From Candidatus Poribacteria bacterium (GTDB lineage Bacteria; Poribacteria; DTPJ01), in contig DTPJ01000396.1 of the NCBI GenBank assembly GCA_011334435.1, forward strand, positions 1-19,874: 19,874 nt of DNA. Reading direction: 5' to 3'. The notes below the pieces were generated by a model that did not search any database, was not told where the DNA came from, and was given only the letters and a program-made list of their open reading frames with translations. Position numbers and translations under genes: made by a program. Shown one piece after another: positions 13,506 through 19,874 of this stretch; within the stretch, counting starts at the first letter, position 1, and each line of letters begins with the position of its first letter.

Positions 13506-15686
13506 TTATTTATGCAGTTCTGTATAAACCGCTAAACCAATATCTTGTAGCCTATAAGGTTTTTGGAGAAATTGACCTGCGCCAAGCTCTTTTGCCTTTC
13601 TTACTCTATCTGTCTCTGAATAACCACTCACAATTATCGCTTTCGTTGGACGGATTTCAACGATCCTTTGATAAGTTTCACACCCGTCAATTCCAGGGTC
13701 CATAATCATATCCAAAATTATTAAGTCAACGGGATTTTGCTTTATATATTCAATCGCCTCTTCTCCACTGGATACGGTTGCAACATCATATCCTAAGCTT
13801 TCTAAAATCTTAGAGGTAACGATTCTCATACAAGCAATATCGTCAACGACAAGTATTTTCTCGTTATTTCCTCTATATTGATCAATTGGAATATCTGCTT
13901 GCTGTTCAATCGCTTCTTCTGTAATTGGAAAATATAATTCAAAGATCGTCCCGACGCTTTCTTGGCTTTGAACATTAATATACCCTTTATGAGTCTGCAT
14001 AGTATTCCACACGACTGATAAGCCTAAACCAGTTCCGCTCCTACCCATCGCTTTTTTAGTATAGAACGGTTCAAATATCCTTTTTAGGTCTTCCTGTGGT
14101 ATCCCAGTTCCCTGATCAGCTACACTTAAAACGACATAATTCCCTTCATAAATGCTGTCATATCCATTGATTGCTTTATCAACATAGCGGTTTTCCGTAG
14201 AAACAGTTATTTTCCCTCCATTTGGCATCGCTTCTGCTGCATTTATTACTAAGTTCATCAATGTTTTGTGTATCATATGCGAAGAACCTAAAATATTGTA
14301 TAAATCTCTGTCTAATAGTGTCTCAAAAGTTATTCTGGGATAACGATTCATCAGTTCAATATATTCTGGCGATTTTTTATAATCCTCAACAAGTTTATTT
14401 AAGTCCAAAGGTTTCATTTCTGCTGTGCTACTCCTCGTCATCGTAAGCAAATCTGATACAATAGCAGATGCTCTCTCCCCCGATTCTTTTACAGTATTAA
14501 TAACATCTCTTACTTTCTTATTTTCAGGTGTGTCTGGAATAGTCCACAACAGATAGTCTGGATAAGTTACCATCCCTGTGAGAATGTTGTTAAGATCATG
14601 TGCAACTCCGCCAGCCAATCTGCCCAAGCTTTCCATTTTTTCTTGTCTTGCGACACGTTCTTCAAGCTTTTTTCGTTCCTCTTCTACTCTCTTACGTTCT
14701 ATAATCTCCTGTTGAAGTTCTTCATTTACCTTGAAGAAGTCCAATATTAACCTTGCCAATTCGCCAAATTCATCACGCTTTTTCTGGATTTTACTCACAT
14801 AAGTAATGTCTTTTGTCTTTAAACTCTTGGACAACAGTTGCAGTGGATTGACAACGTAGTATGAGAGTGTTACAAAAATGAAAGTTGCAAAAATAACACA
14901 AAACAAAGCAAAGAGAATTAATTCGTTCCTAAATATATTGTTAGCAATAGGCAATAGATTAGATTCAAATTCAATATTAATATATCCAATAGGATTATTA
15001 TCCCAAGCGTTTAGTGCTTTCGTAAAAGTGATTATATTTTTCTTTTGAGATAAAGCCAAATTGTCGTTATCAGGATATTGCATAATTTCTACTTTACCAT
15101 TAGTTAGTTCTGATAATTCTGTGATATATTTTTTATCCAATAAACGACTAACAAAAAAGTATCCTTGAGGCGGTGTTTTTCTTTCATTATCAGTTGAAGG
15201 ATGTATAGTTGCGCCGCGAATTTCTAATATGCCTTTATCTGTATTGATAAAAAAATGGCAAAAACGTTTTTTCCCAAGGAGTTTTGTAATAGCCTCTTTA
15301 GGAATAGGGATATTTTTTAAGTTAATGTCATTCAGATTATTTAGAGAATAAGCCAATGAGGAATCTTTTGTATATATCCATATAGCGTTAGCCTTATAGC
15401 TTGTTAAAACAGGTTGATCTACCTCAACAGAAGCCCATGGATTATTTTTACTATTGTTGACAAATTCAACCATCTCATCCCAATATGTATAATCATAAGC
15501 GAATGTTTCTAATAATCGTCCTTCTAATTTTAGAAGCCTATTGATGTTCGCTTCTTTATCAACTTTCTCATTTTGAATTAAAGATATTAAACCTCTTTTT
15601 TCTATTTCATATTGAATCAATATTCCTGCTAAGACCAGAGACAAAATTAAGAGTAATAGAACAGACAATTTTACACGTATATTCAT
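13506..15686 (-). CDS. Hybrid sensor histidine kinase (CHASE4-HAMP-HisKA-HATPase-REC)
   Basis: A 726-residue membrane-anchored hybrid kinase. Helix 1 (about 7-25) and helix 2 (about 255-277) bracket a periplasmic sensor of CHASE4 type, with the characteristic YDYTYWDEMVEFV (64-76). A HAMP-like linker (about 278-330) and charged coiled coil (about 318-350) lead to the HisKA box GRLAGGVAHDLNN with H363. The ATPase domain has N box NLVINAAEAMP (478-488), G1 ADQGTGIP (523-530) and GRSGTGLGL (548-556). The C-terminal receiver (about 609-726) has acidic residues D615/D616, phospho-acceptor D659 (LILDM with preceding I) and K709. The signal is unknown and no separate response regulator or DNA-binding partner is in the window. 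GGAGG (15699-15703) is 12 bases from the ATG, a little long. It lies between the ligase gene and the small membrane protein gene. Confidence 0.92.
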   Translation of the reverse strand: MNIRVKLSVLLLLILSLVLAGILIQYEIEKRGLISLIQNEKVDKEANINRLLKLEGRLLETFAYDYTYWDEMVEFVNNSKNNPWASVEVDQPVLTSYKANAIWIYTKDSSLAYSLNNLNDINLKNIPIPKEAITKLLGKKRFCHFFINTDKGILEIRGATIHPSTDNERKTPPQGYFFVSRLLDKKYITELSELTNGKVEIMQYPDNDNLALSQKKNIITFTKALNAWDNNPIGYINIEFESNLLPIANNIFRNELILFALFCVIFATFIFVTLSYYVVNPLQLLSKSLKTKDITYVSKIQKKRDEFGELARLILDFFKVNEELQQEIIERKRVEEERKKLEERVARQEKMESLGRLAGGVAHDLNNILTGMVTYPDYLLWTIPDTPENKKVRDVINTVKESGERASAIVSDLLTMTRSSTAEMKPLDLNKLVEDYKKSPEYIELMNRYPRITFETLLDRDLYNILGSSHMIHKTLMNLVINAAEAMPNGGKITVSTENRYVDKAINGYDSIYEGNYVVLSVADQGTGIPQEDLKRIFEPFYTKKAMGRSGTGLGLSVVWNTMQTHKGYINVQSQESVGTIFELYFPITEEAIEQQADIPIDQYRGNNEKILVVDDIACMRIVTSKILESLGYDVATVSSGEEAIEYIKQNPVDLIILDMIMDPGIDGCETYQRIVEIRPTKAIIVSGYSETDRVRKAKELGAGQFLQKPYRLQDIGLAVYTELHK

Positions 15687-15717
15687 TTTTTAATAAACCC
15701 TCCCATTGAGTTAGGTA

Positions 15718-17094
15718 TTATATTTGCTCAAAATATCTTTTCCGTTCCCAATCTGTGACAGCTCGGTCAAACAGAGCTTGTTCAGTCTCAAAAAAGTGTA
15801 TATAATGCTCAACGACTTCATCGCCGAAAACTTGGCGGGCAAAATCACTTTTTTTGAATTCATCAATGGCTTCTCTTAGAGTATAAGGCACTTTTGGCAG
15901 TTTTTCAGCCATATAAATATCACCGATAAATGGTTCTGGAGGCTCAATTTTATTCCGTATGCCATCTAAACCAGAGGCAAGGACAGCGGAATATAATAAA
16001 TATGGATTAGCATCTGCACCGGGAATACGAGATTCTATCCTCAGAGATTGACCTTTGCCGACTATGCGAAATCCAGCAGTGCGATTATCATAACTCCAAG
16101 CTAACTTTGTCGGCGCCCATGAGCCAGATTGATAACGTTTATACGAGTTTATAGTTGGTGCATAGAATGGCATCAATTCCCTTACATGAGCGATCCAACC
16201 ACCTAAAAACCATCGGAATAAATCTGACTCACCAGAACCATCATTTGTAAATAGATTACAATTTAAATTTAAATCCCAAAGGCTAACGTGGACATGGCAA
16301 CTTGATCCTGCGAATTTAGGATCAAACTTCGCCATAAAAGTAACGGATAATCCTAACTGATCTGCTAATTCTTTAAGGCATTGCTTATAAAGAATATGTC
16401 TATCTGACATTGTAAGCAGATCGGAATAACGTATATTAAGTTCGTGTTGACCTGGTCCCCATTCACCTTTGCTAAACTCAACAGGGATACCACTTTGAGA
16501 AAGATGCTTACGAGCAGAAGAATTAAGGATTTCCTCTCGTGTTCCTTGAAGTATATGATAATCCTCTATATATGCCGAGAAAGTTTTTAAATCTTGATAA
16601 TGCTTGGAACGTGCATCATTGTATGAATCATTAAATATAAAATATTCAAGTTCCGATGCACCTTGTGGCATAAATCCCATTTCATTAGCAATATTTATTT
16701 GACGTTTTAATATGCTTCTTGGTGCAACTGGAATAAGCATTTCGTTATTATCGTAAATATCACAGATCACGATCGCTGATCTATCTAACCATGTAGCTTT
16801 ACGGAGCGTTTTCATATCGGGGACACAATGGAAATCGCCATATCCCAAATCCCAACTTGCGAATTTATATCCAGGGATAGGCTCCATTTCCATATCCACA
16901 GTAAATAGATAATTACATGCGTGCATGCCTGATTTAGCGGTATGATCAAGAAAAAAATCTGCATCAATACGTTTCCCCAAAAGTCGCCCATATAGATCAG
17001 GAAAAACAGTCACTACTGTTTCTATTTCGGTTGAATTGACTTTTTCCCTTAACTCATCAATAGTAAGCATACCTTTAATATCTTTCTTGATCAT
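15718..17094 (-). CDS. Glutamine synthetase family protein (possible gamma-glutamylamine ligase)
   Basis: A 458-residue glutamine-synthetase-fold ligase. Motifs: FPDLYGRLLGKR (31-42) in the N-terminal beta-grasp, SELEYFIF (147-154) with metal ligands E148/E150, GEWGPGQHELN (210-220) with E211/E218, GSSCHVHVS (263-271) with H267/H269, and NRTAGFRIVG (337-346) followed by LRIESRIPGADANPYL (351-366) binding ATP and glutamate. The C terminus DWERKRYF is typical of the gamma-glutamylpolyamine/PuuA-like branch rather than GlnA, and there is no adenylylation-site loop of GlnA type visible. It would join glutamate to an amine (or ammonia) using ATP. The adjacent PuuD-like hydrolase, 13 bases upstream, supports an amine-catabolic role. 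The ATG at 17094 is preferred over a more upstream start because AAGGGGA lies at 17101-17107 and the longer form would overlap the neighbour. Confidence 0.88.
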   Translation of the reverse strand: MIKKDIKGMLTIDELREKVNSTEIETVVTVFPDLYGRLLGKRIDADFFLDHTAKSGMHACNYLFTVDMEMEPIPGYKFASWDLGYGDFHCVPDMKTLRKATWLDRSAIVICDIYDNNEMLIPVAPRSILKRQINIANEMGFMPQGASELEYFIFNDSYNDARSKHYQDLKTFSAYIEDYHILQGTREEILNSSARKHLSQSGIPVEFSKGEWGPGQHELNIRYSDLLTMSDRHILYKQCLKELADQLGLSVTFMAKFDPKFAGSSCHVHVSLWDLNLNCNLFTNDGSGESDLFRWFLGGWIAHVRELMPFYAPTINSYKRYQSGSWAPTKLAWSYDNRTAGFRIVGKGQSLRIESRIPGADANPYLLYSAVLASGLDGIRNKIEPPEPFIGDIYMAEKLPKVPYTLREAIDEFKKSDFARQVFGDEVVEHYIHFFETEQALFDRAVTDWERKRYFEQI

Positions 17095-17100
17095 AAATTT

Positions 17101-17107
17101 TCCCCTT
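17101..17107 (-). promoter_or_regulatory. Ribosome binding site fixing the glutamine-synthetase-family gene start
   Basis: AAGGGGA on the minus strand, 6 bases before the ATG at 17094 and directly after the stop of the PuuD-like gene. It favours this start over an in-frame start at 17145 that would overlap the previous gene by 38 bases. Confidence 0.7.
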
Positions 17108-17836
17108 TTATATTGTCTTTTTTTGAGAATATGCTTTAGCAGCATCTACAAATGATTTGAAAAGAGCAAACATAGGAGGGCTATTTTCCCACATTCGCTC
17201 AGGGTGAAATTGCACTCCGATAGCGTAAGAATGTTTTATGCTTTCAATGGCTTCTATAACACCATCGCGGGCAGTAGCAGAAATCACAAAGTCAGGAGCG
17301 ACATCCTTCACTGCTTGATGATGGAAAGTATTTACCATTATATCAGATAGCCCCATTATATCAAGTAATTTGCTTCCAATCCTTACTTCAATAGAATGTG
17401 TGCCGTGTGAACCAGGGGCTGACTGGCGATGCTTTATAGCATTACTAAACTGTGATGAAATATCCTGATAAAGCGTCCCCCCAGCAGATACATTCAAAGT
17501 CTGTATCCCTCTACATATACCGAATATCGGAATATCGGCAGAAAGAGCCTTAGCTGATAAAAATATCTCAATTTTGTCTCTGGCGACATCAACTCTGCCT
17601 AATGCAGGATGAGGTTCTTCACCAAAATATGATGGGTCTAAGTCAACTCCACCAGAAAGCAGTAAACCGTCTATAATATTGATATATTCTAAAAACGATG
17701 ACTCTTTTTGCACTAATGGAAGGACGATTGGAGTTCCACCTGCATTTTCTATTGCAAAAATATAATCGTTTAGGATTCTGCTATCATTTGTATTTTCATC
17801 ACTTGTTCCGCATGTTATACCGATAATAGGTTGCAT
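17108..17836 (-). CDS. Class I glutamine-amidotransferase-like hydrolase, PuuD-like (peptidase C26)
   Basis: A 242-residue protein of the gamma-glutamyl-gamma-aminobutyrate hydrolase family. It opens with PIIGITCG (3-10), has LLLSGGVDLDPSYFGE (58-73) where the family has 'SGG-x-D-x-x-P', the nucleophile elbow FGICRGIQ (105-112) with C108, and GVQFHPE (207-213) with H211 and E213. All three triad residues are present. Known members cleave the gamma-glutamyl bond, for example releasing GABA in the Puu putrescine pathway. Paired here with a glutamine-synthetase-family ligase, the enzyme that makes such bonds. The two oxidising Puu enzymes are not in the window, so the substrate is open. Start: the ATG at 17836 has AAGGAA 6 bases upstream; a TTG 19 codons earlier (17893) gives an atypical N terminus. 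Length is normal for the family. Confidence 0.88.
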   Translation of the reverse strand: MQPIIGITCGTSDENTNDSRILNDYIFAIENAGGTPIVLPLVQKESSFLEYINIIDGLLLSGGVDLDPSYFGEEPHPALGRVDVARDKIEIFLSAKALSADIPIFGICRGIQTLNVSAGGTLYQDISSQFSNAIKHRQSAPGSHGTHSIEVRIGSKLLDIMGLSDIMVNTFHHQAVKDVAPDFVISATARDGVIEAIESIKHSYAIGVQFHPERMWENSPPMFALFKSFVDAAKAYSQKKTI

Positions 17837-17842
17837 ATAAAT

Positions 17843-17848
17843 TTCCTT
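17843..17848 (-). promoter_or_regulatory. Ribosome binding site fixing the PuuD-like gene start
   Basis: AAGGAA on the minus strand, 6 bases before the ATG at 17836. With the family-typical N terminus that follows, it rules against the upstream TTG at 17893. Confidence 0.65.
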
Positions 17849-17895
17849 ATTTTTCTTGATAAATATCAGTTTCCTAAGATAAAATCCGATCAAAA

Positions 17896-19338
17896 CTAAG
17901 AGCGATAATCAATAGACCAAGTTCCATCAGCATTTAAACGAGGAGAATTGCCCCAACATCTCAAAGCATTTTCACTTGCGTGATATTCTTTAAGATATTC
18001 TGTCAATATATCGTGCATCTGCTTTACTATATTTTCATTGTCAGATGCGATATTATTTTCTGCCATTGGGTCTATGGTTAGATCATAAAGTTCAGGAGTT
18101 CCATTAGCCCCAACAGGTGCATAACCCCATTTTGATGTTATAATAAATGGTGTGCTGGCTTTCGCTGGAACAGAGCCTATCTCTTTTGATATGGTATGGC
18201 ATCCGCATATAACAACGTCTCTATGATGTCCTGATCCATTTCTAATACACTCAGCAAAGGACTTTCCATCAAACGGGTCTGGAGGATTTACCTCAACCTC
18301 TGCAAGTTCACAAACTGTCGGTAGAAAATCTATTGGCTGTGCCATTATGTCAAGGCTTTTTCCGCCAGAGATTTTAGGGACTGATATTAGAAATGGAATA
18401 TGACTTATCTCAGGATATAATGGCCAATATCTGCTATCATTTTCGCTAATATTGCTTTTTCCTGTTCGTTCATGCTCTCCGATGGACATACCATGATCAG
18501 TCGTGACAATAACAACGCTATTTTCCCATAGTTGAAGGTCGTCAATCTTTTGTAATATCCTTCCGATCCAGCGATCTACTAATTCTGCTTCAGCACAATA
18601 ATGCGCTCTGAGATTGAGAAGTTCGGCTTCTGTATAAGCATCTGATCGCCCATAGTTTGGGTGCAACATCGGTATTCCGTCATAATCGGGTGTATATCTC
18701 TTGACCATATATTCAGGCGGGTCCCAAGGTTCGTGAGGATCAAAGAAATCTACCCACAAAAAGAAAGGGCTATAATCATAATTTTCTTCAAGCCACTTGA
18801 TCGCCATTTGACCTGTTTGTGATGGGAAAGTTTCAGATTCAAGCCTCCAATATCTATTATGCCAGCGATGCGTATCTACTAACGGGTGACCTTTATACAT
18901 CGGACTTAAACGAGTTTTTTCAAATGGCATAACTTTTTCTATGGGGTCGTTGAGGTGAAGCAATGCTTTATCGCCTTCTTGCCCGCGATTTTGCACAGCA
19001 GCATCAAATCCAAATTGAAATCTGGAATTAAATAAATGAGGACAATCACAGATAAGCTGTGTTGCGTAACCCTTGGCGTTTAAGATTCGCGCTATATGAT
19101 TTCTTCCGCTTAGGTCTATTGGTTGCCAGCCATAATTGACCCAGCCAAGCCTTCCAGTTGCTATATCAGTTCTATGGGGAATAGTCGGAAAACTGCTCGT
19201 ATAAAATCCCTCTATTGATATTGCTCGCTCAGACGAAAACCTGTCAAGCTCAGGTGTGCGAACAGGCATAACTTTTGAACGATTGAATAGGTTATCGTAG
19301 CGAAAAGTATCAGTTATTATCAAGATAATATTATACAT
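17896..19338 (-). CDS. Sulfatase-family (alkaline phosphatase superfamily) protein with Thr at the formylglycine position
   Basis: A 480-residue cytoplasmic-looking protein (no signal peptide) of the sulfatase family. It begins with ILIITDTFRYDN (5-16), a metal-ligand strand with D10. The family signature C/S-x-P-x-R followed by TGR appears as TIPHR (52-56) then TGR (61-63), so the residue normally converted to formylglycine is T52 (codon ACT at 19185-19183). Later metal-site motifs are intact: DFFDPHEPWDPP (197-208) and TTDHGMSIGEHERTGK (279-294). Relatives with Thr nucleophiles elsewhere in the superfamily act as phosphodiesterases, so this may hydrolyse a phosphoester instead of a sulfate ester, or be a Thr-type sulfatase-like subgroup. 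The ATG has AGGAG 7 bases upstream. First gene of the minus-strand run; the next gene begins 59 bases on. Confidence 0.85.
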   Translation of the reverse strand: MYNIILIITDTFRYDNLFNRSKVMPVRTPELDRFSSERAISIEGFYTSSFPTIPHRTDIATGRLGWVNYGWQPIDLSGRNHIARILNAKGYATQLICDCPHLFNSRFQFGFDAAVQNRGQEGDKALLHLNDPIEKVMPFEKTRLSPMYKGHPLVDTHRWHNRYWRLESETFPSQTGQMAIKWLEENYDYSPFFLWVDFFDPHEPWDPPEYMVKRYTPDYDGIPMLHPNYGRSDAYTEAELLNLRAHYCAEAELVDRWIGRILQKIDDLQLWENSVVIVTTDHGMSIGEHERTGKSNISENDSRYWPLYPEISHIPFLISVPKISGGKSLDIMAQPIDFLPTVCELAEVEVNPPDPFDGKSFAECIRNGSGHHRDVVICGCHTISKEIGSVPAKASTPFIITSKWGYAPVGANGTPELYDLTIDPMAENNIASDNENIVKQMHDILTEYLKEYHASENALRCWGNSPRLNADGTWSIDYRS

Positions 19339-19368
19339 ATTTTCTCTCCTTTGTTTAATGGATAATAG

Positions 19369-19410
19369 ATTATAAACATATTTAATATCATATTTTCACA
19401 TTATTATCAA
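19369..19410 (-). promoter_or_regulatory. Candidate promoter region for the sulfatase-homologue gene run
   Basis: On the minus strand a perfect TATAAT (19369-19374) lies 30 bases before the ATG at 19338 but has no good -35. An alternative pair, TTGATA (19405-19410) and TATTAA (19382-19387), is 17 bases apart. A promoter is expected here because the neighbouring gene diverges. Which box is used cannot be decided from sequence. Confidence 0.35.
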
Positions 19411-19445
19411 CTAAAAAGCTACAATTGCCCTATTATTCTGTTTGC

Positions 19446-19474
19446 TTGACATTACAAAATCTAAGTAGTAGAAT
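19446..19474 (+). promoter_or_regulatory. Sigma-70-type promoter for the DUF6785-like gene
   Basis: A perfect -35 box TTGACA (19446-19451), a spacer of exactly 17 bases, and a -10 box TAGAAT (19469-19474) one base from consensus. The transcript would start near 19481, just before the heptad array at 19486-19527, which would then form most of the roughly 70-base leader. This is the best promoter match in the window. Confidence 0.65.
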
Positions 19475-19485
19475 AGCGAATGTCA

Positions 19486-19527
19486 GTTAAAAGTTAAAGG
19501 TTAAAGTTTGAAGGTTAAAGGTTAAAT
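19486..19527 (+). repeat. Six-copy heptad tandem repeat, consensus GTTRAAR (second array)
   Basis: Six consecutive 7-base units: GTTAAAA, GTTAAAG, GTTAAAG, TTTGAAG, GTTAAAG and GTTAAAT in order, with no indels. The consensus, copy number and orientation relative to the next gene match the array at 1932-1973. It lies between the predicted transcription start and the ATG at 19552, so it should be transcribed. Confidence 0.85.
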
Positions 19528-19551
19528 TAATTCATAGATACAATATGCAAT

Positions 19552-19874
19552 ATGAAAAGTAAAATTACTTGGCGAGCTATAATTATCGCTACTTTGCTGA
19601 TATTTCCAAATAACTATTGGATAATGCAAGTTGAAGGTGTATGGAATACAGGACACTCAACATGTCTCTCGTTAATGTGGCATGTTGTCATAAATCTCCT
19701 TGTGTTAATTCTCATAAATGTATTCATAATTAAAAAGCTACTGCCAAAATATGCCCTAAACGAAGGAGAATTGATCGTCATCTATGCGATGCTAACATTA
19801 GGGGCAAGCATAAGCGGACGAGACATGCTTCAAATACTAACACCAGTTATGGCATGGGCATTTTGGTTCGCTAC
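19552..19874 (+). CDS. DUF6785-like polytopic membrane protein, N-terminal part (runs off the window)
   Basis: The only plus-strand gene, open to the window edge with 107 full codons seen. It has three hydrophobic segments: about 8-26, about 42-62 and about 73-107, with family-like landmarks NNYWIMQVEG (20-29), LPKYALNEGELIVIYAMLTL (about 64-83) and SGRDMLQILTPV (about 88-99). These recall the N terminus of large membrane proteins annotated DUF6785/DUF6784 in Poribacteria, Planctomycetes and similar groups; function unknown, possibly transport. The assignment is from memory of family appearance. The ATG at 19552 has no clear purine-rich site, so initiation may be weak or leader-dependent. It diverges from the sulfatase-homologue gene across a 213-base gap holding both promoters and the heptad array. 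Confidence 0.7.
   Translation, partial: MKSKITWRAIIIATLLIFPNNYWIMQVEGVWNTGHSTCLSLMWHVVINLLVLILINVFIIKKLLPKYALNEGELIVIYAMLTLGASISGRDMLQILTPVMAWAFWFA

Overview
The window is an AT-rich stretch (GC by eye well below half) from a Gram-negative-type bacterium. Supporting signs are a lipobox lipoprotein, a class A penicillin-binding protein of the PBP1C type, and AlgJ/AlgX-like periplasmic proteins. The mix of a TIM-barrel 'sugar isomerase/epimerase', a GH20-like hydrolase, an atypical sulfatase homologue, a glutamine-synthetase/PuuD pair and a DUF6785-type membrane protein recalls uncultivated lineages such as Candidatus Poribacteria and relatives. That placement is a low-confidence inference from gene content only. 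No RNA genes, insertion sequences or CRISPR arrays were seen.

Layout: fourteen of fifteen genes lie on the minus strand, so they read from right to left. (1) 19338-8125 holds seven closely spaced genes: sulfatase homologue, PuuD-like amidohydrolase, glutamine-synthetase-family ligase, CHASE4 hybrid histidine kinase, small four-helix membrane protein, PBP1C (pbpC) and a GT-C-like membrane protein. Gaps are 11 to 59 bases, which suggests one transcription unit or a few overlapping ones. (2) 7850-2897 is a compact three-gene polysaccharide O-acetylation cassette: AlgX/AlgJ-like, MBOAT acyltransferase, AlgJ-like, with gaps of 13 and 3 bases. (3) 2778-1978 is a single TIM-barrel gene. (4) 1847-222 is a two-gene unit of a CsgG-like lipoprotein and a GH20-like enzyme. 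(5) At the right edge a DUF6785-like membrane-protein gene starts on the plus strand and runs off the window. A good sigma-70-type promoter (TTGACA, 17 bases, TAGAAT) precedes it.

How the genes may work together: the O-acetylation cassette, PBP1C, GT-C protein, envelope-sensing histidine kinase and lipoprotein all concern the cell envelope. The MBOAT protein would carry acetyl groups across the inner membrane, and the two SGNH-type partners would place them on an unidentified glycan. The ligase/amidohydrolase pair resembles the gamma-glutamylation and de-glutamylation steps of amine catabolism (Puu-type).

Most notable: a beta-sandwich module inside the GT-C protein whose two halves appear in swapped order (possible circular permutation); a sulfatase homologue with Thr where the formylglycine Cys/Ser should be; and two six-copy arrays of the same 7-base unit, about 17.5 kb apart, each pointing into the gene that follows it.
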